Source: CAKZNE01 sp964485405
GTDB taxonomy: Bacteria > Bacteroidota > Bacteroidia > Flavobacteriales > Schleiferiaceae
NCBI GenBank assembly: GCA_964485405.1
Contig: CAZAJG010000013.1
Span: 1 to 64,000 of the forward strand
DNA: 64,000 nt
Direction of reading: 5' to 3'
Part shown: in pieces, positions 1 to 8,675 of the stretch
Position numbering within the stretch: position 1 is the stretch's first letter
Layout: each line of letters starts with the position of its first letter
The notes under the pieces: model-generated
The model's input: the letters and a program-made list of their open reading frames with translations, nothing else
Told to the model about the DNA's origin: nothing
Databases searched by the model: none
Made by a program: the position numbers and the translations under genes

Positions 1-92
1 GGGATTTTTTTGTTTTTAACCGCTTTCAAAGTACTCGTATTAGAATATTAAATGCCCTTTTGGTTAACTTGGGTGCGTTTATATGGATGTTA
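1..92. repeat. Direct repeat A, left copy
   Basis: This stretch recurs at 4512-4603 in the same orientation with only two mismatches (near bases 56 and 61). It opens with the right arm and T-run of a terminator whose complete copy is at 4491-4522, so the repeat probably continues left of the window. It ends inside the first codons of the gene at 83. The two copies bracket about 4.4 kb of unrelated genes. Confidence 0.9.
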
Positions 93-745
93 CCACACAT
101 TTGAGAGAAACTTTAGAGCATATCGAAAAACCGTCAACTGAATTGATTGACAAATACATTAAATTATTCAATAATAATTTGAGATATAAACCAGCAGATG
201 ATGCAATTAACAAACTTTTCTCTGCTTTTCCGAATAATAAAGAAGTTGAAGAAATTCTATTAAAAATTAGTGTTATAAATGATTTGTATAGCACAAATAT
301 TCTCGCAACTTTTAAAATGGCTGAACATATCCAAAAATTAGATATTGACGGAATGTTGAGAGTTGGAAACCTTGACGTTGTGAATCAAATAGCAACTGGA
401 CATGACATCAGAAGAACGAAAACAAAAACGGAATTGAATTTATACTCATTTGCGACTAAATATTGTAACTGGCATAATCAAGAGAGCTATGCCATCTATG
501 ATAGCTTCGTTGAAAAAATACTCTTAGCTTTTAATAGAAAATTCAAGTTCTGTGATTTTAAACAAACTGATTTAAAAGACTTTCGGAAATTTAAAAGAAT
601 TTTAGACGAATTTATTAAACACTTTGATTTGCAAAAGCATAGTTTAAAAGAAATTGACAAATTTTTGTGGATTTATGGTAAAGAAAAGTTCCCGCCAAGT
701 TATGCAAGATTAAACACTCAAAATAATGAAAACAACATCAATTAA
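83..745 (+). CDS. Hypothetical protein, possible OGG-fold DNA glycosylase-like
   Basis: This 220-residue soluble protein has no signal peptide or membrane segment. Around residues 121-140 it carries a motif with a Phe-Ala-x-Lys-Tyr-Cys core followed by Ala-Ile-Tyr-Asp-Ser. This recalls proteins labelled 8-oxoguanine DNA glycosylase OGG-fold in accessory regions, but the assignment is tentative and no catalytic residue was confirmed. The ATG at 83 lies inside direct repeat A, so its upstream region is shared with the sequence before 4604. Its 3' end overlaps the next gene by 20 bp, which suggests translational coupling. Certain as an open gene; function uncertain. Confidence 0.7.
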   Translation: MDVTTHLRETLEHIEKPSTELIDKYIKLFNNNLRYKPADDAINKLFSAFPNNKEVEEILLKISVINDLYSTNILATFKMAEHIQKLDIDGMLRVGNLDVVNQIATGHDIRRTKTKTELNLYSFATKYCNWHNQESYAIYDSFVEKILLAFNRKFKFCDFKQTDLKDFRKFKRILDEFIKHFDLQKHSLKEIDKFLWIYGKEKFPPSYARLNTQNNENNIN

Positions 746-1088
746 ATCACAAATCACATTACATATTAGAAAATCTATGGGTTCTAATAATCCACACCTA
801 AATAAATGGTATGTTGGAATTACAAATAGTACGGACAGACGAAAAGCAGAACATAGAATAAACGTTTTAGGAATTAAGTTCTGGAAAACATTTGATGCGG
901 AATCAATGAAAAACGCAAACGAAGTTGAGTCCTATTTCAGCGAAAAAGGAACTTCAAACAGAGCGTCAGCAAATGGAGCGATAAAGAATTCAAAATTTGT
1001 TTATGTTTTCAAAAAGCCAGTTTCAAAACCAACTGGATTAAATGGACCTTTTACGGAAAAGAACTTGATTGACAAACTGTTCGAATAA
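726..1088 (+). CDS. GIY-YIG-like small nuclease
   Basis: A 120-residue protein. Near residue 28 it has Trp-Tyr-Val-Gly-Ile-Thr, resembling the first GIY-YIG strand (here YVG-T). Conserved-looking Arg/His residues follow (DRRKAEHR), then an acidic helix (NEVESYF) where the family places its metal-binding Glu. The family is usually a 90-100 residue endonuclease domain, so this would be a stand-alone domain. It starts inside the previous gene in another frame, making a two-gene unit. The GIY-YIG call is by motif only; the short insertion pattern is unusual, so a diverged or inactive version is possible. Confidence 0.55.
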   Translation: MKTTSIKSQITLHIRKSMGSNNPHLNKWYVGITNSTDRRKAEHRINVLGIKFWKTFDAESMKNANEVESYFSEKGTSNRASANGAIKNSKFVYVFKKPVSKPTGLNGPFTEKNLIDKLFE

Positions 1089-1106
1089 AAAACGTGTGGT
1101 AAGAAT

Positions 1107-1235
1107 GTGTATAAAAAATAGCGCAAGTTGTTGCTAACACAAAGGCTTGGACATTTTTAGAAATTCGGAATGTGTTAATCCGAAAAGTTATCGCTTATTT
1201 TCAGCGCTACTTTTCATACACTCGATTGTTAGCAA
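1107..1235. repeat. Paired inverted repeats between genes
   Basis: Two inverted pairs are visible. A 9-bp perfect pair lies at 1131-1139 (TTGCTAACA) and 1227-1235 (TGTTAGCAA). An 18-bp pair with two mismatches lies at 1107-1124 and 1204-1221. The arms interleave rather than nest. They frame the whole gap between the nuclease-like gene and the membrane gene at 1252. Similar TGCTAAC/GTTAGC stretches are common around cassette-like genes in Bacteroidota; role unknown. Confidence 0.6.
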
Positions 1236-1251
1236 TTATTAAAAAACCAAA

Positions 1252-1596
1252 ATGGAAAAATTTGAAATACTAAACCTTTTATACTACTGCGTATTTTCAA
1301 CATTTGTGTACTACCAACAACTTCATTTAAAAAAATTTAGGGGATCAAGCAAGGTTTTTGAACTAATCCTTTCAATTTTTTCATTTTTAGGCATGATTGT
1401 GGGATTTGGGTATTTAATCTACTATGGATATAAAGTTTCTTGGTGGACACCTTTTGTAGTATTCATTGTCGGACTAGTCTTTATGTTTGTAGCAGTCTTT
1501 ATTGAAAAACTACTTGGAAAGTTTACAATGAGCCTCTTGGGCTTCATAATTTGGCCAATCTCAGCATATTTAATGTTTATAACAATCCCAGCCTAA
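1252..1596 (+). CDS. Small multi-spanning membrane protein
   Basis: A 114-residue hydrophobic protein with about three to four predicted membrane segments (roughly residues 5-22, 35-57, 63-82 and 92-112). No family is recognised. It is followed after one base by another small membrane gene, so the two are probably co-transcribed and may work together. It sits inside the repeat-bounded variable patch, so horizontal acquisition is plausible. Confidence 0.7.
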   Translation: MEKFEILNLLYYCVFSTFVYYQQLHLKKFRGSSKVFELILSIFSFLGMIVGFGYLIYYGYKVSWWTPFVVFIVGLVFMFVAVFIEKLLGKFTMSLLGFIIWPISAYLMFITIPA

Positions 1597-1597
1597 T

Positions 1598-1825
1598 ATG
1601 CAGGTATTACTTTACACTATTTCAGGATTTTCAATATTAATGGGTTTATTTATACTTGTTAAAGCCTCTAAGTATCAATTTAAACAATTAGGCTTGACTT
1701 TAGGCGGACTAACATATCTAATCGGTGGAATTCTTTCGATTAAAATGTTGATTTGGTGGCCAGTATTAGGTACATGGATTCTATCTTTTGGTATTAGAAA
1801 AATATTTGGTGACTCAATAGAATAA
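1598..1825 (+). CDS. Small membrane protein
   Basis: A 75-residue protein with two strongly hydrophobic stretches (about residues 5-22 and 33-55) and a basic/acidic tail. It starts one base after the stop of the preceding membrane gene, which argues for one transcript. No family recognised. Confidence 0.65.
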   Translation: MQVLLYTISGFSILMGLFILVKASKYQFKQLGLTLGGLTYLIGGILSIKMLIWWPVLGTWILSFGIRKIFGDSIE

Positions 1826-1933
1826 TAAACTAAACCCAGTTTGATACTCAAATTAACGGCTTTCAATCTTCGATTAAACCTTAAACACAACACAAAAGCA
1901 AAAATAAGTAGATTCAAATCTTCTTATTTTGTA

Positions 1934-1941
1934 TATATTTG
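1934..1941 (+). promoter_or_regulatory. Candidate Bacteroidota -7 element for the ATPase gene
   Basis: TATATTTG matches the TAnnTTTG element used by the Bacteroidota primary sigma factor. It lies 24 bp upstream of the GTG start at 1966. No clear -33 TTTG was seen. Confidence 0.4.
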
Positions 1942-1965
1942 TTAGAATAAGACAAATAAACAAGT

Positions 1966-3408
1966 GTGTTAAACCTTATTCCGACAGAAAAAATCATTGA
2001 ACGGCTTCGTTACGAAAATCCATGGTGGATAACTAAGGAGATCCCGAAAGCATATAGCTCAATGTCAAAGAGGTTATATTTCAATCTCTTTTACCCTTTC
2101 ATTCTTGAAAGGAATATTAAAAGAGCCGTAGTTTTAATGGGCCCCAGAAGGGTTGGCAAAACGGTAATGCTATTTCATAGCATTGAAAATTTACTAAAAC
2201 AAGGAACAAATCCTCATCGACTGTTTTTCATTGGGATTGATAACCCGATTTATGTAAACTTAAGCTTAGAAGACGTTCTAGCACTTTGCAAAGAATCTTT
2301 AAACCTTGATAATCTTAATGGTTGTTATGTCTTTTTTGATGAAATACAATATTTAAAAGATTGGGAAAGGCATTTAAAAGTATTAGTTGACTCATTCCCA
2401 GAAACCAAATTCATTGTTTCTGGTTCGGCTGCTGCTGCTTTGAAATGGCACAGTACCGAAAGCGGGGCAGGTAGATTTACGGATTTCTTGTTACCTCCTT
2501 TAACATTTCAAGAATATATTCATTTAAAAAATTTAGACCACCTAATTTATAAAGGTGATATTCAATATGGGGATAAAAAAATGCCCTATTGCCTATCTCA
2601 CCACACAAAAGAATTAAATAAAGAATTTATCCATTATTTAAATTTTGGAGGATACCCAGAGGTAGTATTATCTGAAAAAATACAAAGCGATATGGGTAGA
2701 TATGTGAAAAACGATATTGTAGACAAAGTTCTGCTTAGAGACTTACCAAGTTTGTATGGAATCAAAGATGTTCAAGAGCTAAACAGGTTTTTTACCTATA
2801 TAGCTTACAATTCTGGAAATGAATTTTCATATGAGACCATGTCTAGGGAAAGCGGAATTCAAAAAGATACATTAAAAAAATATCTCGAATACCTAGAAGC
2901 TGCATTCTTGATTAAGGTGTTAAACAAAGTTGGTGTAAATGCAAAGAGATTAAAAAGAATAACGAGCTTTAAAGTATACCTTACTAACCCATCACTTCGT
3001 ACAGCTTTATTCTCTCCGATAAATGAAACCGATCAGGAAATGGGAAACATGGTGGAAACAGCTATTCTTTCTCAATGGATGCATCGAGAGCAACTAGATC
3101 TAACATATGCTAGATGGAAAGATGGGAGAAAGGAAGGTGAAGTAGATCTTGTGTTAGTAGATGACAAAAATTACAAACCCGTTTGGGGAGTGGAAATTAA
3201 ATGGAGCAACCGATACTTTGATAAACCACAAGAATTGAAAAGTCTCATTAAATTTTGTGAAACCAATAAATTAGAAACAGCAGTTGTTACTTCTATTGAT
3301 CAAATCGGAATGCAAGAAACACAAGAGTTGAGATTCACTTTTATTCCCGCTTCGGTATACGCCTACAACATTGGAGAAATCACCCTGAAAATGAAAACCA
3401 ATAATTAG
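1966..3408 (+). CDS. AAA+ ATPase with DUF4143 and C-terminal nuclease-like domain
   Basis: A 480-residue protein starting with GTG. The N-terminal ATPase has a Walker A motif GPRRVGKT near residue 59 and a Walker B-like hydrophobic strand ending in FFDE near residue 125. A sensor-like Val-Ser-Gly-Ser follows. The C-terminal half has the DUF4143 pattern, ending in a PD-(D/E)XK-like arrangement: Glu-Val-Asp near residue 391 followed by Val-Glu-Ile-Lys about 20 residues later. This architecture is widespread in bacteria and archaea, usually as stand-alone genes; its biological role is poorly defined. Longer than the usual ~400 residues. It is monocistronic here, inside the repeat-bounded patch. 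The family call is firm; a nuclease activity is inferred. Confidence 0.85.
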   Translation: MLNLIPTEKIIERLRYENPWWITKEIPKAYSSMSKRLYFNLFYPFILERNIKRAVVLMGPRRVGKTVMLFHSIENLLKQGTNPHRLFFIGIDNPIYVNLSLEDVLALCKESLNLDNLNGCYVFFDEIQYLKDWERHLKVLVDSFPETKFIVSGSAAAALKWHSTESGAGRFTDFLLPPLTFQEYIHLKNLDHLIYKGDIQYGDKKMPYCLSHHTKELNKEFIHYLNFGGYPEVVLSEKIQSDMGRYVKNDIVDKVLLRDLPSLYGIKDVQELNRFFTYIAYNSGNEFSYETMSRESGIQKDTLKKYLEYLEAAFLIKVLNKVGVNAKRLKRITSFKVYLTNPSLRTALFSPINETDQEMGNMVETAILSQWMHREQLDLTYARWKDGRKEGEVDLVLVDDKNYKPVWGVEIKWSNRYFDKPQELKSLIKFCETNKLETAVVTSIDQIGMQETQELRFTFIPASVYAYNIGEITLKMKTNN

Positions 3409-3547
3409 TAAAACAAGCTTCATTCCTTAGCATTTATTCTAAAATAAATTTTACTCACCCTATTAGCAACATCCTTAATCCTTTCGCTGAGCACAACTTT
3501 GCCCGATAAACTAAGTATAAAGTTCACTTTATTAAAAACTGTAAACC

Positions 3548-4450
3548 ATGGATAAGATATTTTTAAAGACCTTCTTCTTTTTCATTGCATTGTTGCTTCT
3601 TTCATGTTCTTCACCAATAAACAATCCAAGCGACACCCCTGCTTCTAGCTATAATCTTGACGTTATTGATTCTGCCGGAATATTTTTAGGAAGATCTTTA
3701 AAGATGAATATAATCGACAAATATGAGTCGGGAAAACCCAAAACGATAAGTTACATTTTAGATGACACCATTTTTACTTTACACTTACTTGAGTCTGGAC
3801 TTACTAAAAAGAAAGAAACCTACTTTAAAAGACAATTGATTGAGCAAACCCAAATGAATATTAAGGAATGGCCTGAGCCTAGTCTCTATAAAATAGAAGA
3901 TGTTGTTGCGCAACAAAAACCCGACACTCTCATAATTACGGCATTTGATAACTCTTACATGTGGTTTGATGAATATGTAAAATGGAAAAGCGATTACCTG
4001 ATTTGGCTTAACCATCAAAAATTCAAAAACATAAATAATATCAAAACCAAGCTTATTAAAAAAGGTAAACCAATGAAACAAGAGTTCATCTATTCCGGTA
4101 ATGAGATTCATAATTTGGTTAGAAAGTATTCCTCAAATCCCACTTTCGACAGCATATCATCTATTGTTTTAGGTTCTTTTACTCCAACAGATATGATGAA
4201 CCTACGCAACGCGCACAATTACATGAATAAAAATCGGGGGGGCTATAATAAAGATATTGCTGAACTATTCTATGATTTTTCACTTTGTGAGCCGGGTTGC
4301 TTTGCTGAGGAAAGACTTAGGTTTTTAGGGGAAATGCTAAAAGAAATTCAACTGGATGATTTTTGGAGTGAAGATAAAGTTAAGCCTGACGATTTTATTC
4401 AGAGATTAAATCTCGTTTTCCTTACCAAAGGTATGCAAGAGGTTGAGTAA
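3548..4450 (+). CDS. Hypothetical lipoprotein
   Basis: A 300-residue protein with a hydrophobic signal and a lipobox (LLLLSC, Cys near residue 20), so it should be exported and lipid-anchored. The rest is polar with no recognised domain. A strong terminator follows 41 bp downstream. The right half of that terminator also begins the window at position 1, so a related gene may end just left of the window. Confidence 0.75.
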   Translation: MDKIFLKTFFFFIALLLLSCSSPINNPSDTPASSYNLDVIDSAGIFLGRSLKMNIIDKYESGKPKTISYILDDTIFTLHLLESGLTKKKETYFKRQLIEQTQMNIKEWPEPSLYKIEDVVAQQKPDTLIITAFDNSYMWFDEYVKWKSDYLIWLNHQKFKNINNIKTKLIKKGKPMKQEFIYSGNEIHNLVRKYSSNPTFDSISSIVLGSFTPTDMMNLRNAHNYMNKNRGGYNKDIAELFYDFSLCEPGCFAEERLRFLGEMLKEIQLDDFWSEDKVKPDDFIQRLNLVFLTKGMQEVE

Positions 4451-4490
4451 TATCTGGATAGAGTGATCCACTCCGGTATTCTCCACTACA

Positions 4491-4522
4491 AATCCTGAAA
4501 CGTGCTGTTTCGGGATTTTTTT
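4491..4522 (+). terminator. Rho-independent terminator after the lipoprotein gene
   Basis: An 11-bp stem (AATCCTGAAAC / GTTTCGGGATT, one G-U pair) with a 5-base loop runs into seven T residues. The right arm and T-run are the first bases of direct repeat A. Confidence 0.85.
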
Positions 4523-4603
4523 GTTTTTAACCGCTTTCAAAGTACTCGTATTAGAATATTAAATGCTCTTTGGGTTAACTTGGGTGCGTTTATATGGATG
4601 TTA
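4512..4603. repeat. Direct repeat A, right copy
   Basis: Matches 1-92 with two mismatches and the same orientation. It covers the terminator right arm, a conserved intergenic stretch and the start of a short reading frame (MDV...), which here runs only about 20 codons from 4594 before stopping. The left copy instead opens the 220-residue gene at 83. This is what insertion or tandem duplication at this junction would leave. Confidence 0.9.
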
Positions 4604-4639
4604 TGACCGATATGGGGAGCGTCCTACGAAAAACAAAGA

Positions 4640-5230
4640 ATGGAATTATATAAAAGGGTAATTGAAATAGTTGACGCGAATTTGATTAACTGTCTAATTC
4701 CAATGATTCTGACTTTAATGCTTATCGAACTGATTTTTAAAAACCGTTTTGAAGCAAAAAAAGTGCTGAATCTAATTCGCTGGACAATTATTTTCTATAC
4801 AATTATAACTTGGGCATTCTATCTAATTGGAGTGGCAACGACTGAAAATCCAGATCAATATGCTTTTATTAATAGAGCAACTGGACCATATGCTTGGGCT
4901 TATTGGACAATGTTTCTATCTGCTTTGATTTTACCTCTGACTTTACTCATTAAAAAATTGGCGTCAAAATTTTGGTATGTTCTCTTAGTCGCATTTGGAA
5001 TGGAAAGCGGAATGTATTTTGAACGTTTTGTAATAACAGTGACTAGTTTCCACCGTGATTATTTACCTGGAAATGGAAATACTCCAACAGGAAATGGAAA
5101 TATTGAATGGGTAGATTTATTCGTATTAGGAATTGGAATGATATTCCTACAAGGTGTAGTAATTACAATTTTGACTTTGGGAATATTTGAAGTAATAAAA
5201 AGAAAAAAAGCTAAGCCTAAAAAGACGTGA
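4640..5230 (+). CDS. Short NrfD/ActC-like membrane protein
   Basis: A 196-residue protein with about five membrane segments. Around residues 121-140 it has Phe-Glu-Arg-Phe-Val followed by Val-Thr-Ser-Phe-His-Arg-Asp-Tyr-Leu-Pro. This closely recalls the C-terminal signature of ActC/NrfD quinol-interacting subunits of alternative complex III and related oxidoreductases. Those proteins are about 400-450 residues, so this corresponds to roughly the last half. No partner iron-sulfur or cytochrome gene is nearby. It could be a remnant or a free-standing half-size member. The similarity is judged by eye only. Confidence 0.6.
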   Translation: MELYKRVIEIVDANLINCLIPMILTLMLIELIFKNRFEAKKVLNLIRWTIIFYTIITWAFYLIGVATTENPDQYAFINRATGPYAWAYWTMFLSALILPLTLLIKKLASKFWYVLLVAFGMESGMYFERFVITVTSFHRDYLPGNGNTPTGNGNIEWVDLFVLGIGMIFLQGVVITILTLGIFEVIKRKKAKPKKT

Positions 5231-5245
5231 AAATGCATTTTTCAC
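5227..5245 (+). other. Hairpin over the stop codon of the NrfD-like gene
   Basis: GTGAAAA and TTTTCAC pair around a five-base loop; the stop codon is in the left arm. No T-run follows, so it may stabilise the mRNA end rather than terminate. It is followed by TAACTGTTGGGC, a sequence often seen near cassette-like genes in this phylum. Confidence 0.4.
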
Positions 5246-5381
5246 TAACTGTTGGGCTCATTAGAACAAAACACCGCTAAACCTCCATTCCTGTAATTTC
5301 ATTTAGACTTTCATGGATATCCTTTAGTCCAGACCTTTATGCCGTTTTTTCTTTGCCTCAAGAAATAATTAATACACACAA

Positions 5382-6341
5382 ATGGAGGTAACAAAAGAAA
5401 TGCACGACAAGGAATTGCAATCACAGTATGGTCAATTTCGGTTTATAGTCTCCATGAATTCAAAGAAGTGGGGCCTTAAACTTATGAATGGTCTTGTTAG
5501 GCTTGCCAAAGGACAAAAAGTAAAAGAAGCGGTAAACGAAACACATTTTGTTTCGAGTACCACAACAAAAAATCATAAAATACGCACAAGGGTTTTTCGC
5601 CCTGAAAAAACAGGTGAAACTCTTCCTGCTATGATCTACTTCCATGGAGGAGGCTATATGATGGGAATACCTGAAATGGCAAATACATTTTATTCAGATA
5701 TACTGAAAACAAGAAAAGTGGCGATTGTTGCACCTGATTATCGATTGTCTCAAAAGGATCCGTTTCCAGCCGGTTTTAACGATTGTTACGATGTACTTCT
5801 ATGGATGCGAGATAATGCTAAAGAACTAAATATAGATCCAAACAACATTATAATCGCAGGGCACAGTGCGGGTGGAGGAATGGCTGCGGCTATTACGCTC
5901 AAAGCACGTGATACAAAAGATGTAAAACCAGCATTTCAGATGGCTATTTACCCGATGCTTGACCATAGAATGGTGACAAAATCTTCAAAAATGCAAGGGT
6001 CTACCATGTGGGATGCTAGCATTAACGCTCGCGCCTGGAACCTTTACCTGAGAAACGTTAAGAAACAAGTTCCTGCTTATGCTTCTCCTGCTTTAAACGA
6101 AGATTACAGTGAATTTCCGCCAACCATTAGCTTTGTAGGGGATTTAGAACCCTTTTATGATGAAAATGTGGCTTATATAGAAGCTCTGAAAAATGCTTCT
6201 ATACCCGTCAATTTTAAAGTCTTTAAAGGCGGTTATCATGGATTTGAAGTGGGATCTCCAAAGGCGGCCATTTCTGTAAAAGCAAATAAATTTCAACTTG
6301 ACGCCTTTGCAGAATACTTTGATAAATACATAAAAATCTAA
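5382..6341 (+). CDS. Alpha/beta hydrolase, HSL-type esterase
   Basis: A 319-residue cytoplasmic enzyme of the hormone-sensitive-lipase esterase group. The oxyanion motif HGGGY is at residues 88-92 and the nucleophile elbow GHSAGG at 160-165 (Ser162). The acid is in the GDLEPFYDE segment (Asp254 or Asp260), and the catalytic His286 is in GGYHGF. All triad positions are present. It would hydrolyse short-chain carboxyl esters; the natural substrate is unknown. An AraC regulator follows 17 bp downstream on the same strand, suggesting a small co-transcribed pair. Confidence 0.9.
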   Translation: MEVTKEMHDKELQSQYGQFRFIVSMNSKKWGLKLMNGLVRLAKGQKVKEAVNETHFVSSTTTKNHKIRTRVFRPEKTGETLPAMIYFHGGGYMMGIPEMANTFYSDILKTRKVAIVAPDYRLSQKDPFPAGFNDCYDVLLWMRDNAKELNIDPNNIIIAGHSAGGGMAAAITLKARDTKDVKPAFQMAIYPMLDHRMVTKSSKMQGSTMWDASINARAWNLYLRNVKKQVPAYASPALNEDYSEFPPTISFVGDLEPFYDENVAYIEALKNASIPVNFKVFKGGYHGFEVGSPKAAISVKANKFQLDAFAEYFDKYIKI

Positions 6342-6358
6342 TTTATTATTTTTCAGAA

Positions 6359-7273
6359 ATGTCTACCTCGTTTTCAATTAATTCAGTTAATCAAGCGCAT
6401 GAGGCTGCCGGATTACCAGCTCCAAAACACCCGTTAGTAACGGTCGTTCAGTCAAAAGATTTTAGGCCGAAAATAGACTTCAATGGAGTAAAAGTGATTA
6501 ATAACCTTTATCAAATCACATTAAAACAAATAGGTTGCGGAAATCTTTTATATGGTCAAAACTCATACGATTATGAAGATGGCACTTTAGTTTTTACAGC
6601 ACCTGGGCAGGTAACCGTTTTTGATGACACGGCAGCTTCCGAAAGCCAAATTCATGAAGGTTGGTCATTGCTGTTTCACCCGGATTTAATTAGAAAATCA
6701 ACCCTAGCAGATAAGTTAAGTCAGTATACATTTTTCAATTACGAGGTAACAGAAGCACTTCACCTTTCTGATGATGAAAGAAAAACGATAGAGGGTTTAT
6801 TGGACAAAATTGTAACTGAGTACAGTCAGAATTTGGATAAACACAGTCAAAATCTAATTGTATCCAACATTGAGTTGTTGTTAGATTATTGCACTAGGTT
6901 TTACGACCGACAATTCTATACACGAACAAATCTAAATAGTGACGTAGTTTCCAGATTTGAAAAGCTGCTAAAAAAATATTATAACACTGAAAAAGTTCCG
7001 GAGCATGGACTTCCAAGTGTAAAGTACTGTGCAACAGAGTTGAGTTTTTCCGCTAACTATTTAAGTGATTTACTCAAAAAAGAAACGGGTAAAACTGCGC
7101 AAGAACATATTCACTTGTTTGTTATAGATAAAGCCAAGAACAATCTATTAAACTCTACGGATTCAATTAGTGAAATCGGTTATGAGCTAGGGTTTGAGTA
7201 TCCTCAACATTTTAGCAATTTGTTCAAATTAAAAACAGGAGTAACTCCCAGTCGCTATAGGCTTTTGAACTAA
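6359..7273 (+). CDS. AraC family transcriptional regulator
   Basis: A 304-residue protein with an N-terminal cupin-like sensing region and a C-terminal AraC/XylS double helix-turn-helix from about residue 220 to the end. The second helix-turn-helix includes SEIGYELGFEYPQHFSNLFK and ends in the usual Pro-Ser-Arg-Tyr-Arg. It immediately follows the esterase gene, so it may control that gene or respond to its product. Effector unknown. Confidence 0.9.
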   Translation: MSTSFSINSVNQAHEAAGLPAPKHPLVTVVQSKDFRPKIDFNGVKVINNLYQITLKQIGCGNLLYGQNSYDYEDGTLVFTAPGQVTVFDDTAASESQIHEGWSLLFHPDLIRKSTLADKLSQYTFFNYEVTEALHLSDDERKTIEGLLDKIVTEYSQNLDKHSQNLIVSNIELLLDYCTRFYDRQFYTRTNLNSDVVSRFEKLLKKYYNTEKVPEHGLPSVKYCATELSFSANYLSDLLKKETGKTAQEHIHLFVIDKAKNNLLNSTDSISEIGYELGFEYPQHFSNLFKLKTGVTPSRYRLLN

Positions 7274-7414
7274 AAATGTTTTGCCAAGGCATGAACAAAT
7301 GCAGTAGTGATATATTGTAAACTTAAAGACGAATCGTTGTTAACCCCTTCATAATAAAAAGTATTTCACAAAAAAGAGGTTACTTTTACTGCGGCTAACC
7401 CCAAATAACCTCCT

Positions 7415-8473
7415 ATGACTTTAACACTTTCGCGAAAAGTTTTAAAAGTACTTCTCTTTTCAACCCTATTGGCTTCATTAGCGTGTAAAAAAGAAGCTTC
7501 TCCGCGCTCAACTACTCCCATCAAAGATTGGCGTAATAATTCCAAATTCCAAGGTGGAACTGGTATTAAAACCAACCTAGCAGCGTCTGAAAATGAGCTG
7601 TATGCTTTAGGTCCGTATTATCTTTCTGTTTTAGACGCTCATTATAACACCCATCATTACATAATTCAAAATAGAGGTATCTATAAGTTTCCTATGGGGG
7701 ATGAACTGTACATGGACTTATTAGAAGGTAGCCGAATTTCTTTCAATTCAATAAAAAGGCCCATTGATTATGCAACTGGTGCTCAGTTGGTTCCTTCCTC
7801 ACTCGATTCTACCTACTCTAAATACTATTTAGATTTTCTTATTAAAGATGAAGTGGCTGCGTTGAGCGACCAAAATCAAGCTATGTTTAGTTTCAGATCT
7901 ACGGAGGGCAACAAGTTGGCATTGGTGAAAATCAGACAAAACGCACAGCGCGATTACCACATTCACTCCCAAGAAGTTATTCCCTTTTCTGCACTTGATA
8001 ATTCAACCAGACTGGGTTTAATAAGATCTGTAAATTCGGTGTTCTATGTAGGTACCGATCAAGGGTTTTTTAGAATTGATAGTACAGGCCAACATCTAAA
8101 AGTACTTGAAAACTCGGTGTTTCGTGTTTTTAAATCGGACGGACAGTTGTACGCAACCGGAGGGCCTGATAAACTATTTATATCTCAGGATAACGGTGTT
8201 AATTGGACAACCCACTTTGGACTTCCTGAGGATTTTGTGTATGCTCATTATTTTGAAATTGGTGACAGCTTAATAGGCATGTCTACCTTTGGCCCCAATC
8301 TGTTTACCCTTCATTTAACCGATTCTCAATGGCGCGCAAGGTATTTAGATGATAAAGGACTTGAGGGATATTATTTGACCTCCATTGTTGAGTTTAACGA
8401 TAGTATATATATCTCTTCCTTAGATGGTATTTTCACAAAATCGTTGCAAGACTTTTATCGTACAAAAAAATAA
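7415..8473 (+). CDS. Propeller-like lipoprotein
   Basis: A 352-residue protein with a signal peptide and lipobox (LASLAC, Cys near residue 24). The mature part has BNR/Asp-box-like stretches such as ISQDNGVNWT near residue 251, and paired glycine/aspartate turns, consistent with a beta-propeller. No catalytic motif identified. It stands alone between the AraC gene and a DUF6090-like gene. A surface-exposed or periplasmic binding role is inferred. Confidence 0.7.
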   Translation: MTLTLSRKVLKVLLFSTLLASLACKKEASPRSTTPIKDWRNNSKFQGGTGIKTNLAASENELYALGPYYLSVLDAHYNTHHYIIQNRGIYKFPMGDELYMDLLEGSRISFNSIKRPIDYATGAQLVPSSLDSTYSKYYLDFLIKDEVAALSDQNQAMFSFRSTEGNKLALVKIRQNAQRDYHIHSQEVIPFSALDNSTRLGLIRSVNSVFYVGTDQGFFRIDSTGQHLKVLENSVFRVFKSDGQLYATGGPDKLFISQDNGVNWTTHFGLPEDFVYAHYFEIGDSLIGMSTFGPNLFTLHLTDSQWRARYLDDKGLEGYYLTSIVEFNDSIYISSLDGIFTKSLQDFYRTKK

Positions 8474-8675
8474 ATAAAAGAGTGTGTAACCCTTATGTAC
8501 GATCTGAGCCAAAATTTAAAACCTTTCGCTCAAAAAGATAGTGGTGTGTTGGTTTAACATCGCAACCTTAGTATCCTTTCTGCATTATTCTAGTTTAGAA
8601 ATTTTACTGACCTACACAAACAAACTGATCTGAATTAGAGTATTTTTAGTACCGCTATTTTAGAAAAAAATTATC

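Noticed and set aside
1107..1235. Integron attC site
   Set aside because: Arms cross instead of nesting and no integrase or second attC-like site with proper R/L boxes is visible.
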